This document shows, in pieces, positions 34,868 through 43,335 of a stretch of 64,000 nucleotides of DNA. Made by a program: the position numbers and the translations under genes. The notes beneath the pieces are model-generated. The model made no database searches. It worked only from the letters and a program-made list of their open reading frames with translations, and was not told the DNA's origin. How positions within the stretch are numbered: the first letter of the stretch is position 1; each line of letters starts with the position of its first letter. Origin of the DNA: Emcibacteraceae bacterium (GTDB lineage Bacteria > Pseudomonadota > Alphaproteobacteria > Sphingomonadales > Emcibacteraceae); the NCBI GenBank assembly GCA_041396985.1, contig JAWKXO010000001.1, forward strand, positions 744,001-808,000, written 5' to 3'.

Positions 34868-35266
34868 CTAAAATACTGTACAGATGACTTCGCCACCGAC
34901 ATTTTCAGCACGAGCTTCTGCGTCGGAAAGTACACCTTTGGGGGTTGATACAATCGAAATACCCAGACCGTTACGAACCCGTGGCAAATCCTGCACGGAT
35001 GAATAAACCCGGCGACCTGGCTTTGATATACGTTTAATTTCACGTATCACAGGCTCACCTTCATGATATTTCAGTTCAATATTAATTTCCGGCTTGCCGG
35101 TTTCAGAAGAACCATTGACATAACCGCGAATGTACCCTTCACGCTCAAGCACATCCAGAACACGCTGACGTAGCTTTGAAGACGGTGAAAGAACAGCTTT
35201 TTTATTAGCACGTTGTCCGTTACGGATACGTGTCAGCATATCTGCTAGAGGATCACTCATAGACAT
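34868..35266 (-). CDS. rpsH: 30S ribosomal protein S8
   Basis: Central-domain 16S rRNA-binding protein; in E. coli it represses the spc operon. The 132-residue sequence starts MSDPLADMLTRIRNGQ-like and ends with GISIVSTPKGVLSDAEAR and GGEVICTVF. AGGAGG lies eight bases before the first ATG; a second ATG two codons on is possible. Confidence 0.98.
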   Translation of the reverse strand: MSMSDPLADMLTRIRNGQRANKKAVLSPSSKLRQRVLDVLEREGYIRGYVNGSSETGKPEINIELKYHEGEPVIREIKRISKPGRRVYSSVQDLPRVRNGLGISIVSTPKGVLSDAEARAENVGGEVICTVF

Positions 35267-35278
35267 TTATCAGTCCTC

Positions 35279-35584
35279 CTACCAGCTCGATTTCACAACG
35301 CCTGGCAAATAGCCGTGTGAGGCCAGCAGACGAAGAGAGACACGAGACATTTTAAATTTACGGTAATAACCGCGTGGGCGACCTGTTACCTGACAACGGT
35401 TGCGAAGACGAATTCTTGCACTGTTGCGCGGTAACTTCGCGAGCTTTAGGCGCGCTTCAAACTGTTCATCAAATGACAACTCAGGATTTTTAGCTTTTGC
35501 CTTAAGCTCAGCACGTTTTGCCGCATATTTTTTAACCAAACGCTCACGCTTAAGGTTATTATTGATAGCACTTAACTTAGCCAT
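35279..35584 (-). CDS. rpsN: 30S ribosomal protein S14 (zinc-independent type)
   Basis: A 101-residue S14 of the long, cysteine-free form, opening MAKLSAINNNLKRERLVKKY and ending LASHGYLPGVVKSSW. The conserved RNRCQVTGRPRGYYRKF loop has only one Cys, so no zinc ribbon. The real start is the ATG at 35584, overlapping the end of rplE by eight bases; a longer open frame upstream is antisense-free overlap with rplE and not the gene. Confidence 0.97.
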   Translation of the reverse strand: MAKLSAINNNLKRERLVKKYAAKRAELKAKAKNPELSFDEQFEARLKLAKLPRNSARIRLRNRCQVTGRPRGYYRKFKMSRVSLRLLASHGYLPGVVKSSW

Positions 35585-36146
35585 TGATTTCTCCAACCTT
35601 TGAAGCGAATGGCATCTGGAAGCCAGATAAAAGCGCATGAGCTTCTTTATCAGTTTTCGCCGTTGTACAAATGATAACATCCATGCCGCGAATATCGTCG
35701 ACATCATCATAGTTAATCTCTGTAAAGACGAGCTGTTCTTTAATACCGAGAGCATAATTGCCACGACCATCAAAGCTTTTGTCATTTACACCACGGAAGT
35801 CACGAACACGAGGAAGAGCAACCTGAATAAGACGATCCAGGAATTCATACATTTTTGCTCCTCTCAGAGTAACTTTACAACCGAGCGGCATATCTTCACG
35901 GACTTTAAAACCAGCGATCGATTTTTTTGCCCGTGTTGTAACCGGTGCCTGACCAGCAATTTTGGCCATTTCTTCAACAGCTTTTTTAACTTTTTTGCTA
36001 TCACTTACTGCACCACCAACACCCATATTGAGCACAATTTTCTCAAGCTTTGGGATTTCCATGACATTTGAATAATTAAATTCATTTTGCAGACTAGCAC
36101 GAATTTCTTTTTCATATACATCACGAAGACGAGGACTATAAGCCAT
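35577..36146 (-). CDS. rplE: 50S ribosomal protein L5
   Basis: 5S-rRNA- and P-tRNA-contacting protein of 189 residues, slightly longer than E. coli L5 (179). It contains MEIPKLEKIVLNMGVGGA, AGFKVREDMPLGCKVTLRG and RGMDVIICTTAKTDKEA. It overlaps rpsN at its 3' end and rplX at its 5' end by one base. Confidence 0.98.
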   Translation of the reverse strand: MAYSPRLRDVYEKEIRASLQNEFNYSNVMEIPKLEKIVLNMGVGGAVSDSKKVKKAVEEMAKIAGQAPVTTRAKKSIAGFKVREDMPLGCKVTLRGAKMYEFLDRLIQVALPRVRDFRGVNDKSFDGRGNYALGIKEQLVFTEINYDDVDDIRGMDVIICTTAKTDKEAHALLSGFQMPFASKVGEING

Positions 36147-36466
36147 TAGATTGCCTCCCCTGATGCTTTGGAAATACGCTTCTTGGTTCCATCTTTTTCA
36201 ATTTTGAATCCAATTCTTGATGCTTTTCCGGTTTTAGGATCTTTAAGAGCCAGATTAGAAATGTGAATCGATGCTTCTTTGGTTATGATACCACCTTCAC
36301 TATCCTGGGTCTGTCTTGTATGACGTTTCACCAGATTAATGCCCTGAACAATGGCACGTCCTTCTGAAATCAACATTTTTGTGACTTCACCAGACTTTCC
36401 TTTGTCCTTACCGGCCAGAACAATAACTTCATCACCTTTACGGATTTTACACTTAACGTTAGACAT
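36146..36466 (-). CDS. rplX: 50S ribosomal protein L24
   Basis: Assembly-initiator protein of 106 residues with the KOW motif KGDEVIVLAGKDKGKSGEV and the downstream GINLVKRH segment. Stop/start overlaps of one base with both rplN and rplE suggest coupled translation. Confidence 0.97.
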   Translation of the reverse strand: MSNVKCKIRKGDEVIVLAGKDKGKSGEVTKMLISEGRAIVQGINLVKRHTRQTQDSEGGIITKEASIHISNLALKDPKTGKASRIGFKIEKDGTKKRISKASGEAI

Positions 36467-36834
36467 TAAAGCACCTCCGGAGCGAGTGAAATAATTTTCA
36501 TGTGGTTAGCTGCTCGTAACTCACGTACTACTGGACCAAAGATACGTGTACCAATCGGCTCGTTTTGTTTGTTGATCAAAACAGCTGCATTGGTGTCAAA
36601 ACGGATTGTTGTTCCGTCTACACGTTTTACATCTTTCTTAGTGCGTACGATAACTGCACGATGCACCTCTCCCTTTTTGACACGTCCGCGTGGAATAGCT
36701 TCCTTTACGCTTACGACAATTACGTCACCTACACCGGCCGCTTTCCTTTTGGAACCGCCGAGCACCTTGATGCACTGCACGCGACGAGCGCCTGAGTTAT
36801 CGGCAACGTCAAGGTTGGTTTGCATTTGAATCAT
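36466..36834 (-). CDS. rplN: 50S ribosomal protein L14
   Basis: The 122-residue protein begins MIQMQTNLDVADNSGARRVQ, invariant for L14, and ends with RELRAANHMKIISLAPEVL. It contacts 16S rRNA across the subunit interface. It is the first gene of the spc operon, here fused in one run with the S10 operon since only 44 bases separate it from rpsQ and no promoter is obvious. Confidence 0.98.
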   Translation of the reverse strand: MIQMQTNLDVADNSGARRVQCIKVLGGSKRKAAGVGDVIVVSVKEAIPRGRVKKGEVHRAVIVRTKKDVKRVDGTTIRFDTNAAVLINKQNEPIGTRIFGPVVRELRAANHMKIISLAPEVL

Positions 36835-36878
36835 AGGTAATTCCTACTTAGTTAAAATTAATTTATCAGTTTTGCCAA

Positions 36879-37115
36879 TTACTTGGTTTCGCTGATAACA
36901 GTCCACGATTTATTTTTAGAGATTGGACGACATTCTTCGATACGAACAATATCACCAACTTTAAAACTATTATTTTCGTCATGCGCACGATATTTTTTGG
37001 AACGACGCACAACTTTTTTCACCATTGGGTGCATGAAACGACGCTCAACAAGAACTGTAACTGTCTTATCATTTGCATCACTTACAACTGTACCCTGTAA
37101 AATACGTTTAGGCAT
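36879..37115 (-). CDS. rpsQ: 30S ribosomal protein S17
   Basis: A 78-residue OB-fold protein with the pattern LQGTVVSDANDKTVTVLVERR, KYRAHDE and GDIVRIEECRPISKNKSW. It is the last gene of the S10 operon. Confidence 0.97.
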   Translation of the reverse strand: MPKRILQGTVVSDANDKTVTVLVERRFMHPMVKKVVRRSKKYRAHDENNSFKVGDIVRIEECRPISKNKSWTVISETK

Positions 37116-37127
37116 TCAAGTAATCCC

Positions 37128-37337
37128 TTATTCTTTAGTCGCCGCGCCAGAACGCTTTGCATTAATTACTGTCCGGTGACGGGCAATTCCCCGACGAACC
37201 TGACGAATTCGAGCCGTATTTTCAAGCTGGTTTGTTGCTTTCTGAAAACGCAGATTAAACTGCTCTTTTTTCAGGTCAGCAAGCTCACCCTGTAGCTCTT
37301 CAATCGACTTATTATGAAGTTCAGATGCTTTGCTCAT
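37128..37337 (-). CDS. rpmC: 50S ribosomal protein L29
   Basis: A 69-residue two-helix protein at the exit tunnel, with ELQGELADLKKEQFNLRFQ and TARIRQVRRGIARHRTV. The ATG at 37337, with GGAG eight bases upstream, is the start; an upstream TTG is not needed. It lies between rplP and rpsQ. Confidence 0.96.
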   Translation of the reverse strand: MSKASELHNKSIEELQGELADLKKEQFNLRFQKATNQLENTARIRQVRRGIARHRTVINAKRSGAATKE

Positions 37338-37348
37338 CAAGAACTCTC

Positions 37349-37765
37349 CTAATTTTCACCAAGACGTGTTACAAAACGCGTCGCGATTGGTAGTTTAGCT
37401 GCGGCACGTTCAAAAGCCTCGCGGGCAATATCAAACGGAACCCCATCCATTTCAAACATAATACGGCCAGGTTTTACACGGGCTGCCCAAAATTCAACAG
37501 ACCCTTTACCTTTACCCATACGAACCTCAGCAGGTTTTTTGGATACAGGCACATCTGGAAACAGTCTGATCCAGACTTTACCCTGACGCTTAATATGACG
37601 TGTCATTGCACGGCGCGCCGCTTCGATTTGGCGTGCTGTGATCCTTTCCGGCTCAAGAGCTTTAAGTCCACATGACCCAAAAGCAAGCTGCGTGCCTCCT
37701 TTTGCGTTTCCGTGAATACGGCCCTTATGTGCGCGGCGGAATTTTGTTCTTTTTGGCTGTAACAT
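37349..37765 (-). CDS. rplP: 50S ribosomal protein L16
   Basis: The 138-residue protein starts MLQPKRTKFRRAHKGRIHGN and contains RIFPD-like FPDVPVSKKPAEVRMGKGKG and the GRIMFEMDGV strand. It shapes the A-site tRNA elbow region. Standard S10-operon position. Confidence 0.98.
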   Translation of the reverse strand: MLQPKRTKFRRAHKGRIHGNAKGGTQLAFGSCGLKALEPERITARQIEAARRAMTRHIKRQGKVWIRLFPDVPVSKKPAEVRMGKGKGSVEFWAARVKPGRIMFEMDGVPFDIAREAFERAAAKLPIATRFVTRLGEN

Positions 37766-37770
37766 ATCCC

Positions 37771-38502
37771 TTATCCTGCGTTTCTGAAGTTGCCCTGGCC
37801 ACGGCTAGGACCGCTACCACCGGATTTCTGCATTTCATTAATGCGTTTATCGCGTGCCATTGGATCATGTTCCAGAATTTCGCCCTTAAAGAGCCACACT
37901 TTAATTCCGATCACGCCATATGCAGTGTAAGCTTTACTTTCTGCATAATCGATGTCTGATCGAAGAGTGTGTAGTGGAACGCGACCTTCACGGTACCATT
38001 CTGTTCTGGCGATCTCGGCACCGCCAAGACGACCTGCTGAATTGATACGGATGCCCAATGCACCTAAACGCAGCGCATTTTGCATAACGCGTTTCATGGC
38101 ACGACGGAAAGCAACACGACGTTCAAGCTGCTGTGCAACATTGTCTGCCACCAGCTGTGCATCAATCTCAGGCTTTCTGATCTCAACAATATTCAAGCTG
38201 ACATCCCCTGCAGAAGGTGCCATTTTGGCAATCTTCTGGCGAAGTTTTTCAATATCTGCACCTTTTTTGCCAATAATAACACCAGGACGTCCTGAATAGA
38301 TTGTTACACGCATCTTTTTAGATGGACGCTCAATAACAATACGGCTTACTGCAGCAGCTTTAAGTGAGCTAAGCAGCTCATCACGAACTTTAAGATCTTC
38401 GTGCAACATGACACCATAATTGTCACCTTCAGCATACCAGCGGCTGTCCCATGTACGGTTGACGCCAAGGCGGAAACCAATTGGATTTACCTTCTGACCC
38501 AT
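37771..38502 (-). CDS. rpsC: 30S ribosomal protein S3
   Basis: mRNA-entry-channel protein of 243 residues. It begins MGQKVNPIGFRLGVNRTWDS and has the KH domain with RPGVIIGKKGADIEKLR and the C-terminal GAEIARTEWYREGRVPLHTLR. A glycine/serine-rich basic tail ends the protein. Its ATG overlaps the rplV stop by one base. Confidence 0.98.
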   Translation of the reverse strand: MGQKVNPIGFRLGVNRTWDSRWYAEGDNYGVMLHEDLKVRDELLSSLKAAAVSRIVIERPSKKMRVTIYSGRPGVIIGKKGADIEKLRQKIAKMAPSAGDVSLNIVEIRKPEIDAQLVADNVAQQLERRVAFRRAMKRVMQNALRLGALGIRINSAGRLGGAEIARTEWYREGRVPLHTLRSDIDYAESKAYTAYGVIGIKVWLFKGEILEHDPMARDKRINEMQKSGGSGPSRGQGNFRNAG

Positions 38503-38885
38503 TATTCGTCTCCCTCTTCTACTTCACGCACGACAATACGCATGTTACTGAATGGTTTCAGGATTTTGGCACCGCGGCCACGTGCACGTGCACGGAAACG
38601 CTTCATTACCATTGCCTTGCCTACACTGGCTTCAGCAACGATCAGGCTGTCAACATCCAGACCATGGTTGTTTTCTGCATTGGCAACCGCACTTTCAAGA
38701 AGTTTCTTGACATCGTTTGCAATACGTTTCTTTGAGAAAGTCAGATTGGCCAGTGCCTTTTCCACTTTCAATCCACGAATTAGACCGGCCACCAGATTAA
38801 GTTTCTGGGGGCTGATGCGAACCATACGGAGTTCCGCATTCGCTTCGTTGTCGGCCAAGCGACGTGGTGCTGATTTCTTACCCAC
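38502..38885 (-). CDS. rplV: 50S ribosomal protein L22
   Basis: Tunnel-constriction protein of 127 residues. It has MVRISPQKLNLVAGLIRG, the AVANAENNHGLDVD segment and the hairpin KRFRARARGRGAKILKPFSN, whose loop lines the tunnel. It shares single bases with both neighbours. Confidence 0.97.
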   Translation of the reverse strand: MGKKSAPRRLADNEANAELRMVRISPQKLNLVAGLIRGLKVEKALANLTFSKKRIANDVKKLLESAVANAENNHGLDVDSLIVAEASVGKAMVMKRFRARARGRGAKILKPFSNMRIVVREVEEGDE

Positions 38886-39163
38886 TATCTCTTCCTCGCT
38901 TTTTTATCGGCGCCATGCCCGTAATAAGTACGAGTAGGTGCAAATTCACCAAGTTTATGACCAACCATTTCATCTGTTACATAAACAGGGACGAATTTAT
39001 GGCCATTGTGTACATTAAATGTCTGACCGACAAACTGTGGCAGGATCGTTGAACGACGTGACCATGTTTTAATCGGTGACGATTTGCCTGATTCAGTCAT
39101 TGCCTCAGATTTCTTCAGCAAATGCATATCGACAAATGGACCTTTCCAAACGGAACGTGACAT
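38885..39163 (-). CDS. rpsS: 30S ribosomal protein S19
   Basis: Head protein of 92 residues, MSRSVWKGPFVDMHLLKK at the start, then IKTWSRRSTILPQFVGQTF and GEFAPTRTYYGHGADKKARKR at the end. It lies between rplB and rplV as usual. Confidence 0.98.
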   Translation of the reverse strand: MSRSVWKGPFVDMHLLKKSEAMTESGKSSPIKTWSRRSTILPQFVGQTFNVHNGHKFVPVYVTDEMVGHKLGEFAPTRTYYGHGADKKARKR

Positions 39164-39174
39164 ATCTCTTGCTC

Positions 39175-40008
39175 CTACTTCTTACGTTCGTGACGTGACC
39201 GAAGAATAAAACGGTCTGTCGATTTGTTGGCGCGTGTACGCTTACCTTTGGTTGGCTTACCCCAAGGTGTAACCGGATGACGGCCACCTGAAGTACGACC
39301 CTCACCACCACCATGTGGATGGTCAACAGGGTTCATGGCCACACCACGAACCGAAGGACGCTTGCCAAGCCAGCGACTACGTCCGGCTTTTGCCAGTTTC
39401 TGGTTCTGATTATCAGGATTTGATACAGCACCAATTGTTGCCATACAGTCTGAACGAACATAACGCTGTTCACCAGATGCCAGACGAAGCAATACATAAC
39501 CACGGTCACGACCGGTAACCTGAACATATCCACCGGCAGCACGGGCAATCTGCCCACCTTTACCAGGCTTCATTTCAACATTATGCACGATCGAGCCGAC
39601 CGGAACGGAATAAAGCGGCATTGCATTACCAGGCTTAACATCAACTTTATCGCCGGCAATAACTTTATCACCTTCACCAACACGTTGTGGTGCCAGAATA
39701 TAAGTCTTTTCACCATCTGTATATTCGATCAGGGCAATAAAGGCTGAACGGTTCGGGTCATACTCAAGACGCAGAATTGTTGCTTCCATATCCCATTTAC
39801 GACGCTTGAAGTCAATCAGACGATAAGCGCGCTTATGACCACCACCACGACGACGCGCAGTGATACGACCCATATTGTTCCGACCGCCATTACTTGTAAG
39901 CCCTTCGGTAAGCGCTTTAACCGGCTTACCTTTCCAAAGCTCTGAACGATCAACTGTTACCAGCGAACGTAGGCTAGGAGTTGTAGGATTATATTTTTTT
40001 AATGCCAT
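39175..40008 (-). CDS. rplB: 50S ribosomal protein L2
   Basis: Peptidyl-transferase-centre-proximal protein of 277 residues. It starts MALKKYNPTTPSLRSLVTVD and includes NNMGRITARRRGGGHKR, the LPLG-like MPLYSVPVGSIVHNVE and the highly conserved GVAMNPVDHPHGGGEGR with the functionally important His. Confidence 0.98.
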   Translation of the reverse strand: MALKKYNPTTPSLRSLVTVDRSELWKGKPVKALTEGLTSNGGRNNMGRITARRRGGGHKRAYRLIDFKRRKWDMEATILRLEYDPNRSAFIALIEYTDGEKTYILAPQRVGEGDKVIAGDKVDVKPGNAMPLYSVPVGSIVHNVEMKPGKGGQIARAAGGYVQVTGRDRGYVLLRLASGEQRYVRSDCMATIGAVSNPDNQNQKLAKAGRSRWLGKRPSVRGVAMNPVDHPHGGGEGRTSGGRHPVTPWGKPTKGKRTRANKSTDRFILRSRHERKK

Positions 40009-40012
40009 TTTC

Positions 40013-40306
40013 CTACACCCCCGTCGTCACATCAATGGAATGACCTTCGGCCAATTTTACCATTGCTTTTTTACTGTCACTGCGACGGCCCATTACGCCT
40101 TTGAAGCGTTTTGTTTTTCCGTCCTGACGAATTGTATTTACCTTTTCAACCTTTACATTGAAAAGAGCCTCAACAGCAGCCTTAATAGCAGGCTTTGACG
40201 CTGTCATAGGGACCTTGAATGTCACCACGTTATTTTCAGAGAGCATTGTAGATTTCTCTGTAACAACCGGGCCAAGGATAATATCATAATGCTTGATATC
40301 GGTCAT
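40013..40306 (-). CDS. rplW: 50S ribosomal protein L23
   Basis: Exit-tunnel protein docking trigger factor and SRP, 97 residues. The family pattern includes ILGPVVTEKST, VVTFKVPMTASKPAIKAAVE and the basic turn TKRFKGVMGRRSDSKKA. Its start overlaps the rplD stop by four bases. Confidence 0.97.
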   Translation of the reverse strand: MTDIKHYDIILGPVVTEKSTMLSENNVVTFKVPMTASKPAIKAAVEALFNVKVEKVNTIRQDGKTKRFKGVMGRRSDSKKAMVKLAEGHSIDVTTGV

Positions 40307-40923
40307 TTCAGTCTCTCCACCAAACTTTCTACGGCAGCTTTAGTCAACACCAGTTTTTCGCGGCGCAGGATGTCATAGACATTTGCTCCCTGAGTTGGCA
40401 GAACATCCACATTTGGAATGTTACTAAGAGCTTTCCGAAAGTTTTCATTAACTTCTGCGCCATCAACAAACAACGCATTGGATACACCCAGCTTATCAAG
40501 TTTTGATAGCAGGTCTTTAGTTTTACTGTTCTTAAGGTCGGCATTTTCAAGAATAACCAGATCACCACTGGCAACCTTACTTGAAAGCGCTGTCTTAAGA
40601 CCCAGAGCTCTAATTTTCTTTGGAAGACTGATCGCGTGAGAGCGGACAACCGGACCAAATGCCCGGGCACCACCACGAAACTGGCTAACTTTACCAGAAC
40701 CATGACGTGCAGATCCGCCGCCTTTTTGGCGACCAATACGTTTTGTTGTACCTGCTACTTCACCGCGAGACTGGACCTTATGTGTACCAGCACGGCGCTT
40801 TGCAAGCTGCCATACCACAACGCGCTGAAGAATATCACCACGCTCCGGCAGACCAAAAATACCATCATCAAGATCGATATCGCCGGCCTTTTTGGCATCA
40901 AGTGTAATTACTTGGGCTTTCAT
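40303..40923 (-). CDS. rplD: 50S ribosomal protein L4
   Basis: The 206-residue protein has the tunnel-reaching loop GEVAGTTKRIGRQKGGGSARHGS and the Rossmann-like C-terminal part. In E. coli L4 autoregulates the S10 operon at transcription and translation levels; whether that applies here is unknown. Confidence 0.98.
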   Translation of the reverse strand: MKAQVITLDAKKAGDIDLDDGIFGLPERGDILQRVVVWQLAKRRAGTHKVQSRGEVAGTTKRIGRQKGGGSARHGSGKVSQFRGGARAFGPVVRSHAISLPKKIRALGLKTALSSKVASGDLVILENADLKNSKTKDLLSKLDKLGVSNALFVDGAEVNENFRKALSNIPNVDVLPTQGANVYDILRREKLVLTKAAVESLVERLK

Positions 40924-40928
40924 CGTTC

Positions 40929-41684
40929 TTATTCCTCATTCTCTGTTGCTGCGGTTTCTTCTGCAGGCGCTTCTTCTGACGGAGCATCATTTGCCACTTC
41001 AGCAACTGCTGCTGATTTTACTGCACCAGGATATGGCGCATCAGCAGGACGCTCTTTCTTAACCGCATCATTAATCAGTACCCAACTGTTTTTAGTTCCA
41101 GGCACAGCCCCTTTCACGAGGATGATACCTTCTTCCGCATCAGTTGAAATAACTTCAAGGTTTTGCTGGGTCATGCGCGCATCACCATAATGACCCGCCA
41201 TTTTTTTACCTTTAAAAACGCGACCCGGATCCTGACACTGACCAGTTGAGCCATGCGCTCTGTGAGAAATAGAAACACCGTGAGAAGCGCGAAGACCGCC
41301 AAAGTTCCAGCGTTTCATAGCTCCGGCAAAGCCTTTACCTTTTGATGTACCTGTAATATCGACTATCTGCCCCGGAATAAAGTGATCTGCAGTAAGTTCA
41401 GCACCAAGATCAATAAATCCGTCTTCATTGATGCGAAACTCAGCGAGTTTCACTTTCGGCTCAACATTAGCTTTGGCAAAATGACCGCGCATTGGCTGCG
41501 TTGTCTTTTTTACTTTCGCTGTGCCGGCACCAAGCTGAAGAGCATTATAGCCGTCTTTCTCTTTTGTTTTATGTGCAACAACCTGTGCCCCGTCAACATG
41601 AAGTACTGTAACAGGTATATGTCTGCCACCTTCGGCAAATATACGGGTCATGCCCACCTTTTTTGCAATAAGTCCTGAACGCAT
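40929..41684 (-). CDS. rplC: 50S ribosomal protein L3 with acidic C-terminal extension
   Basis: Assembly-initiator protein. The core has MRSGLIAKKVGMTRIF, TGTSKGKGFAGAMKRWNFGG and RVFKGKKMAGHYGDARMTQQN with the Gln that is methylated by PrmB in E. coli. The ATG at 41684, eight bases behind AGGGG, is preferred over the ATG at 41690, which overlaps the rpsJ stop. About 40 extra residues rich in Ala and Glu follow the usual C-terminus (ending AATENEE), longer than E. coli L3 (209) by about 42 residues. Confidence 0.96.
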   Translation of the reverse strand: MRSGLIAKKVGMTRIFAEGGRHIPVTVLHVDGAQVVAHKTKEKDGYNALQLGAGTAKVKKTTQPMRGHFAKANVEPKVKLAEFRINEDGFIDLGAELTADHFIPGQIVDITGTSKGKGFAGAMKRWNFGGLRASHGVSISHRAHGSTGQCQDPGRVFKGKKMAGHYGDARMTQQNLEVISTDAEEGIILVKGAVPGTKNSWVLINDAVKKERPADAPYPGAVKSAAVAEVANDAPSEEAPAEETAATENEE

Positions 41685-41689
41685 ATCCA

Positions 41690-42007
41690 TTACCCCTGCA
41701 ATTTAATTTCAACTTCAACACCAGCCGCAAGATCAAGCTTCATCAGCGCATCAACGGTTTGTGGTGTCGGCTCAACAATGTCCAAAAGACGTTTGTGAGT
41801 ACGTGTTTCAAATTGTTCACGAGATTTTTTATCAATATGTGGCCCTCTTAGGACTGTATATTTTTCAATTCGCGTCGGCATAGGAATAGGGCCGCGAACG
41901 CTGGCTCCTGTTCTTTTCGCCGTATTTGCAATTTCACCTGCCGCCTGATCAAGAATACGATGATCAAATGCTTTAAGGCGAATGCGAATGTTTTGTGATT
42001 CCAACAT
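41690..42007 (-). CDS. rpsJ: 30S ribosomal protein S10
   Basis: S10, also NusE in antitermination with NusB. The 105 residues include NIRIRLKAFDHRILDQAA, GPIPMPTRIEKYTVLRGPHIDKKSREQFE and a C-terminal VEIKLQG. It heads the S10 gene run. Its start codon has no adjacent Shine-Dalgarno; the AGGAG is on the far side of a hairpin (separate entry). Confidence 0.98.
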   Translation of the reverse strand: MLESQNIRIRLKAFDHRILDQAAGEIANTAKRTGASVRGPIPMPTRIEKYTVLRGPHIDKKSREQFETRTHKRLLDIVEPTPQTVDALMKLDLAAGVEVEIKLQG

Positions 42008-42016
42008 AAAAATTTA

Positions 42017-42041
42017 CGCAGACCTTTCGGTCTGCGCTCCT
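42017..42041 (-). promoter_or_regulatory. Hairpin between Shine-Dalgarno and start codon of rpsJ
   Basis: On the minus strand the order is AGGAG (42037-42041), a perfect eight-bp stem CGCAGACC/GGTCTGCG with a GAAA tetraloop (42017-42036), then TAAATTTTT and the rpsJ ATG. Excluding the stem-loop, the Shine-Dalgarno is nine bases from ATG. The stem plus TAAATTTTT could alternatively act as a weak intrinsic terminator after tuf. Confidence 0.7.
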
Positions 42042-42054
42042 AAAAAGACTTTAT

Positions 42055-43248
42055 CTATTCAACAATGGTAGCGACGACGCCGGCGCCTACAGTACGTCCA
42101 CCTTCACGGATCGCGAAACGCAGACCTTCATCCATCGCAATCGGGTTGATCAGCTCAACATTAATCGCAACATTGTCCCCTGGCATCACCATCTCAACGC
42201 CAGCATCAAGGGTCACAACACCCGTCACATCAGTCGTACGGAAGTAAAACTGCGGACGGTAGTTGGTGAAGAATGGTGTATGACGGCCACCCTCATCCTT
42301 CGTCAGAATGTAGGCTTCGCCTTTGAACTTCGTATGTGGTGTAATCGTGCCAACATGGGCAAGAACCTGTCCGCGCTCAACCTCTTCACGGCCAACACCA
42401 CGGATCAAAGCGCCAATATTGTCGCCAGCCTGTCCACTGTCCAGAAGCTTGCGGAACATTTCAACACCGGTAACCGTTGTCTTCTGGGTCTTCTTAATAC
42501 CCACAATCTCAACCTCGTCACCAACTTTAACAATTCCACGCTCAACACGGCCAGTCACAACTGTACCACGACCCGAAATAGAGAACACGTCCTCAATCGG
42601 CATCAAAAATGCTCCGTCAATCGCACGCTCAGGCTGCGGAATATACTCATCAACCGCCTGCATCAGTTTCAGAATGCTTTCTTTACCAATCGCATCATCA
42701 CGACCCTCAAGAGCTGCAAGTGCTGAACCGGCAACAATCGGAATATCATCACCAGGAAACTCATATTCATTCAGAAGCTCACGGATCTCCATCTCTACAA
42801 GCTCAAGAAGCTCCTCGTCATCAACCTGATCAACTTTGTTCAGATAAACAACAAGCGCCGGCACACCAACCTGACGAGCAAGAAGAATATGCTCACGGGT
42901 CTGTGGCATCGGGCCATCCGCTGCGTTAACAACCAATATCGCACCGTCCATCTGCGCCGCACCCGTGATCATGTTCTTCACATAGTCAGCGTGACCAGGA
43001 CAGTCTACGTGCGCATAGTGACGCGCATCTGTTTCATACTCAACGTGTGCTGTCGAAATCGTAATCCCGCGCTCACGCTCCTCAGGAGCCTTGTCAATAT
43101 TCGCAAAGTCAACCGCTGCTCCACGTCCACTCGTCTCAGCCAATACCTTCGTAATCGCCGCTGTCAGCGTCGTCTTACCATGGTCAACGTGGCCGATTGT
43201 ACCCACGTTACAATGCGGCTTATTGCGTTCAAATTTCTCTTTTGCCAT
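42055..43248 (-). CDS. tuf: Elongation factor Tu (copy 1, str operon)
   Basis: GTPase delivering aminoacyl-tRNA to the ribosome. The 397-residue protein has G1 GHVDHGKT, G3 DCPGHADY, G4 NKVD and the family domains II and III. It lies after fusA and before rpsJ. The protein is identical to copy 2 at 58824-60017; only about 13 silent differences separate the genes by my comparison, indicating recent gene conversion. Confidence 0.99.
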   Translation of the reverse strand: MAKEKFERNKPHCNVGTIGHVDHGKTTLTAAITKVLAETSGRGAAVDFANIDKAPEERERGITISTAHVEYETDARHYAHVDCPGHADYVKNMITGAAQMDGAILVVNAADGPMPQTREHILLARQVGVPALVVYLNKVDQVDDEELLELVEMEIRELLNEYEFPGDDIPIVAGSALAALEGRDDAIGKESILKLMQAVDEYIPQPERAIDGAFLMPIEDVFSISGRGTVVTGRVERGIVKVGDEVEIVGIKKTQKTTVTGVEMFRKLLDSGQAGDNIGALIRGVGREEVERGQVLAHVGTITPHTKFKGEAYILTKDEGGRHTPFFTNYRPQFYFRTTDVTGVVTLDAGVEMVMPGDNVAINVELINPIAMDEGLRFAIREGGRTVGAGVVATIVE

Positions 43249-43335
43249 CTTCTTCTACCTTTTTCACTTATATTCAAGCGCCCTGTATTTTCCTCACAGG
43301 AAGAGCTAGTTAATATTTATTTACTCAAAATCAAT

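Noticed and set aside
35279..35785. 168-residue form of S14
   Set aside because: The extra N-terminus overlaps rplE in another frame; the ATG at 35584 gives a normal 101-residue S14.
42323..42829. Ser-rich 168-residue plus-strand frame, repeated at 59092-59598
   Set aside because: Antisense shadow of the two tuf genes; it is duplicated only because tuf is.
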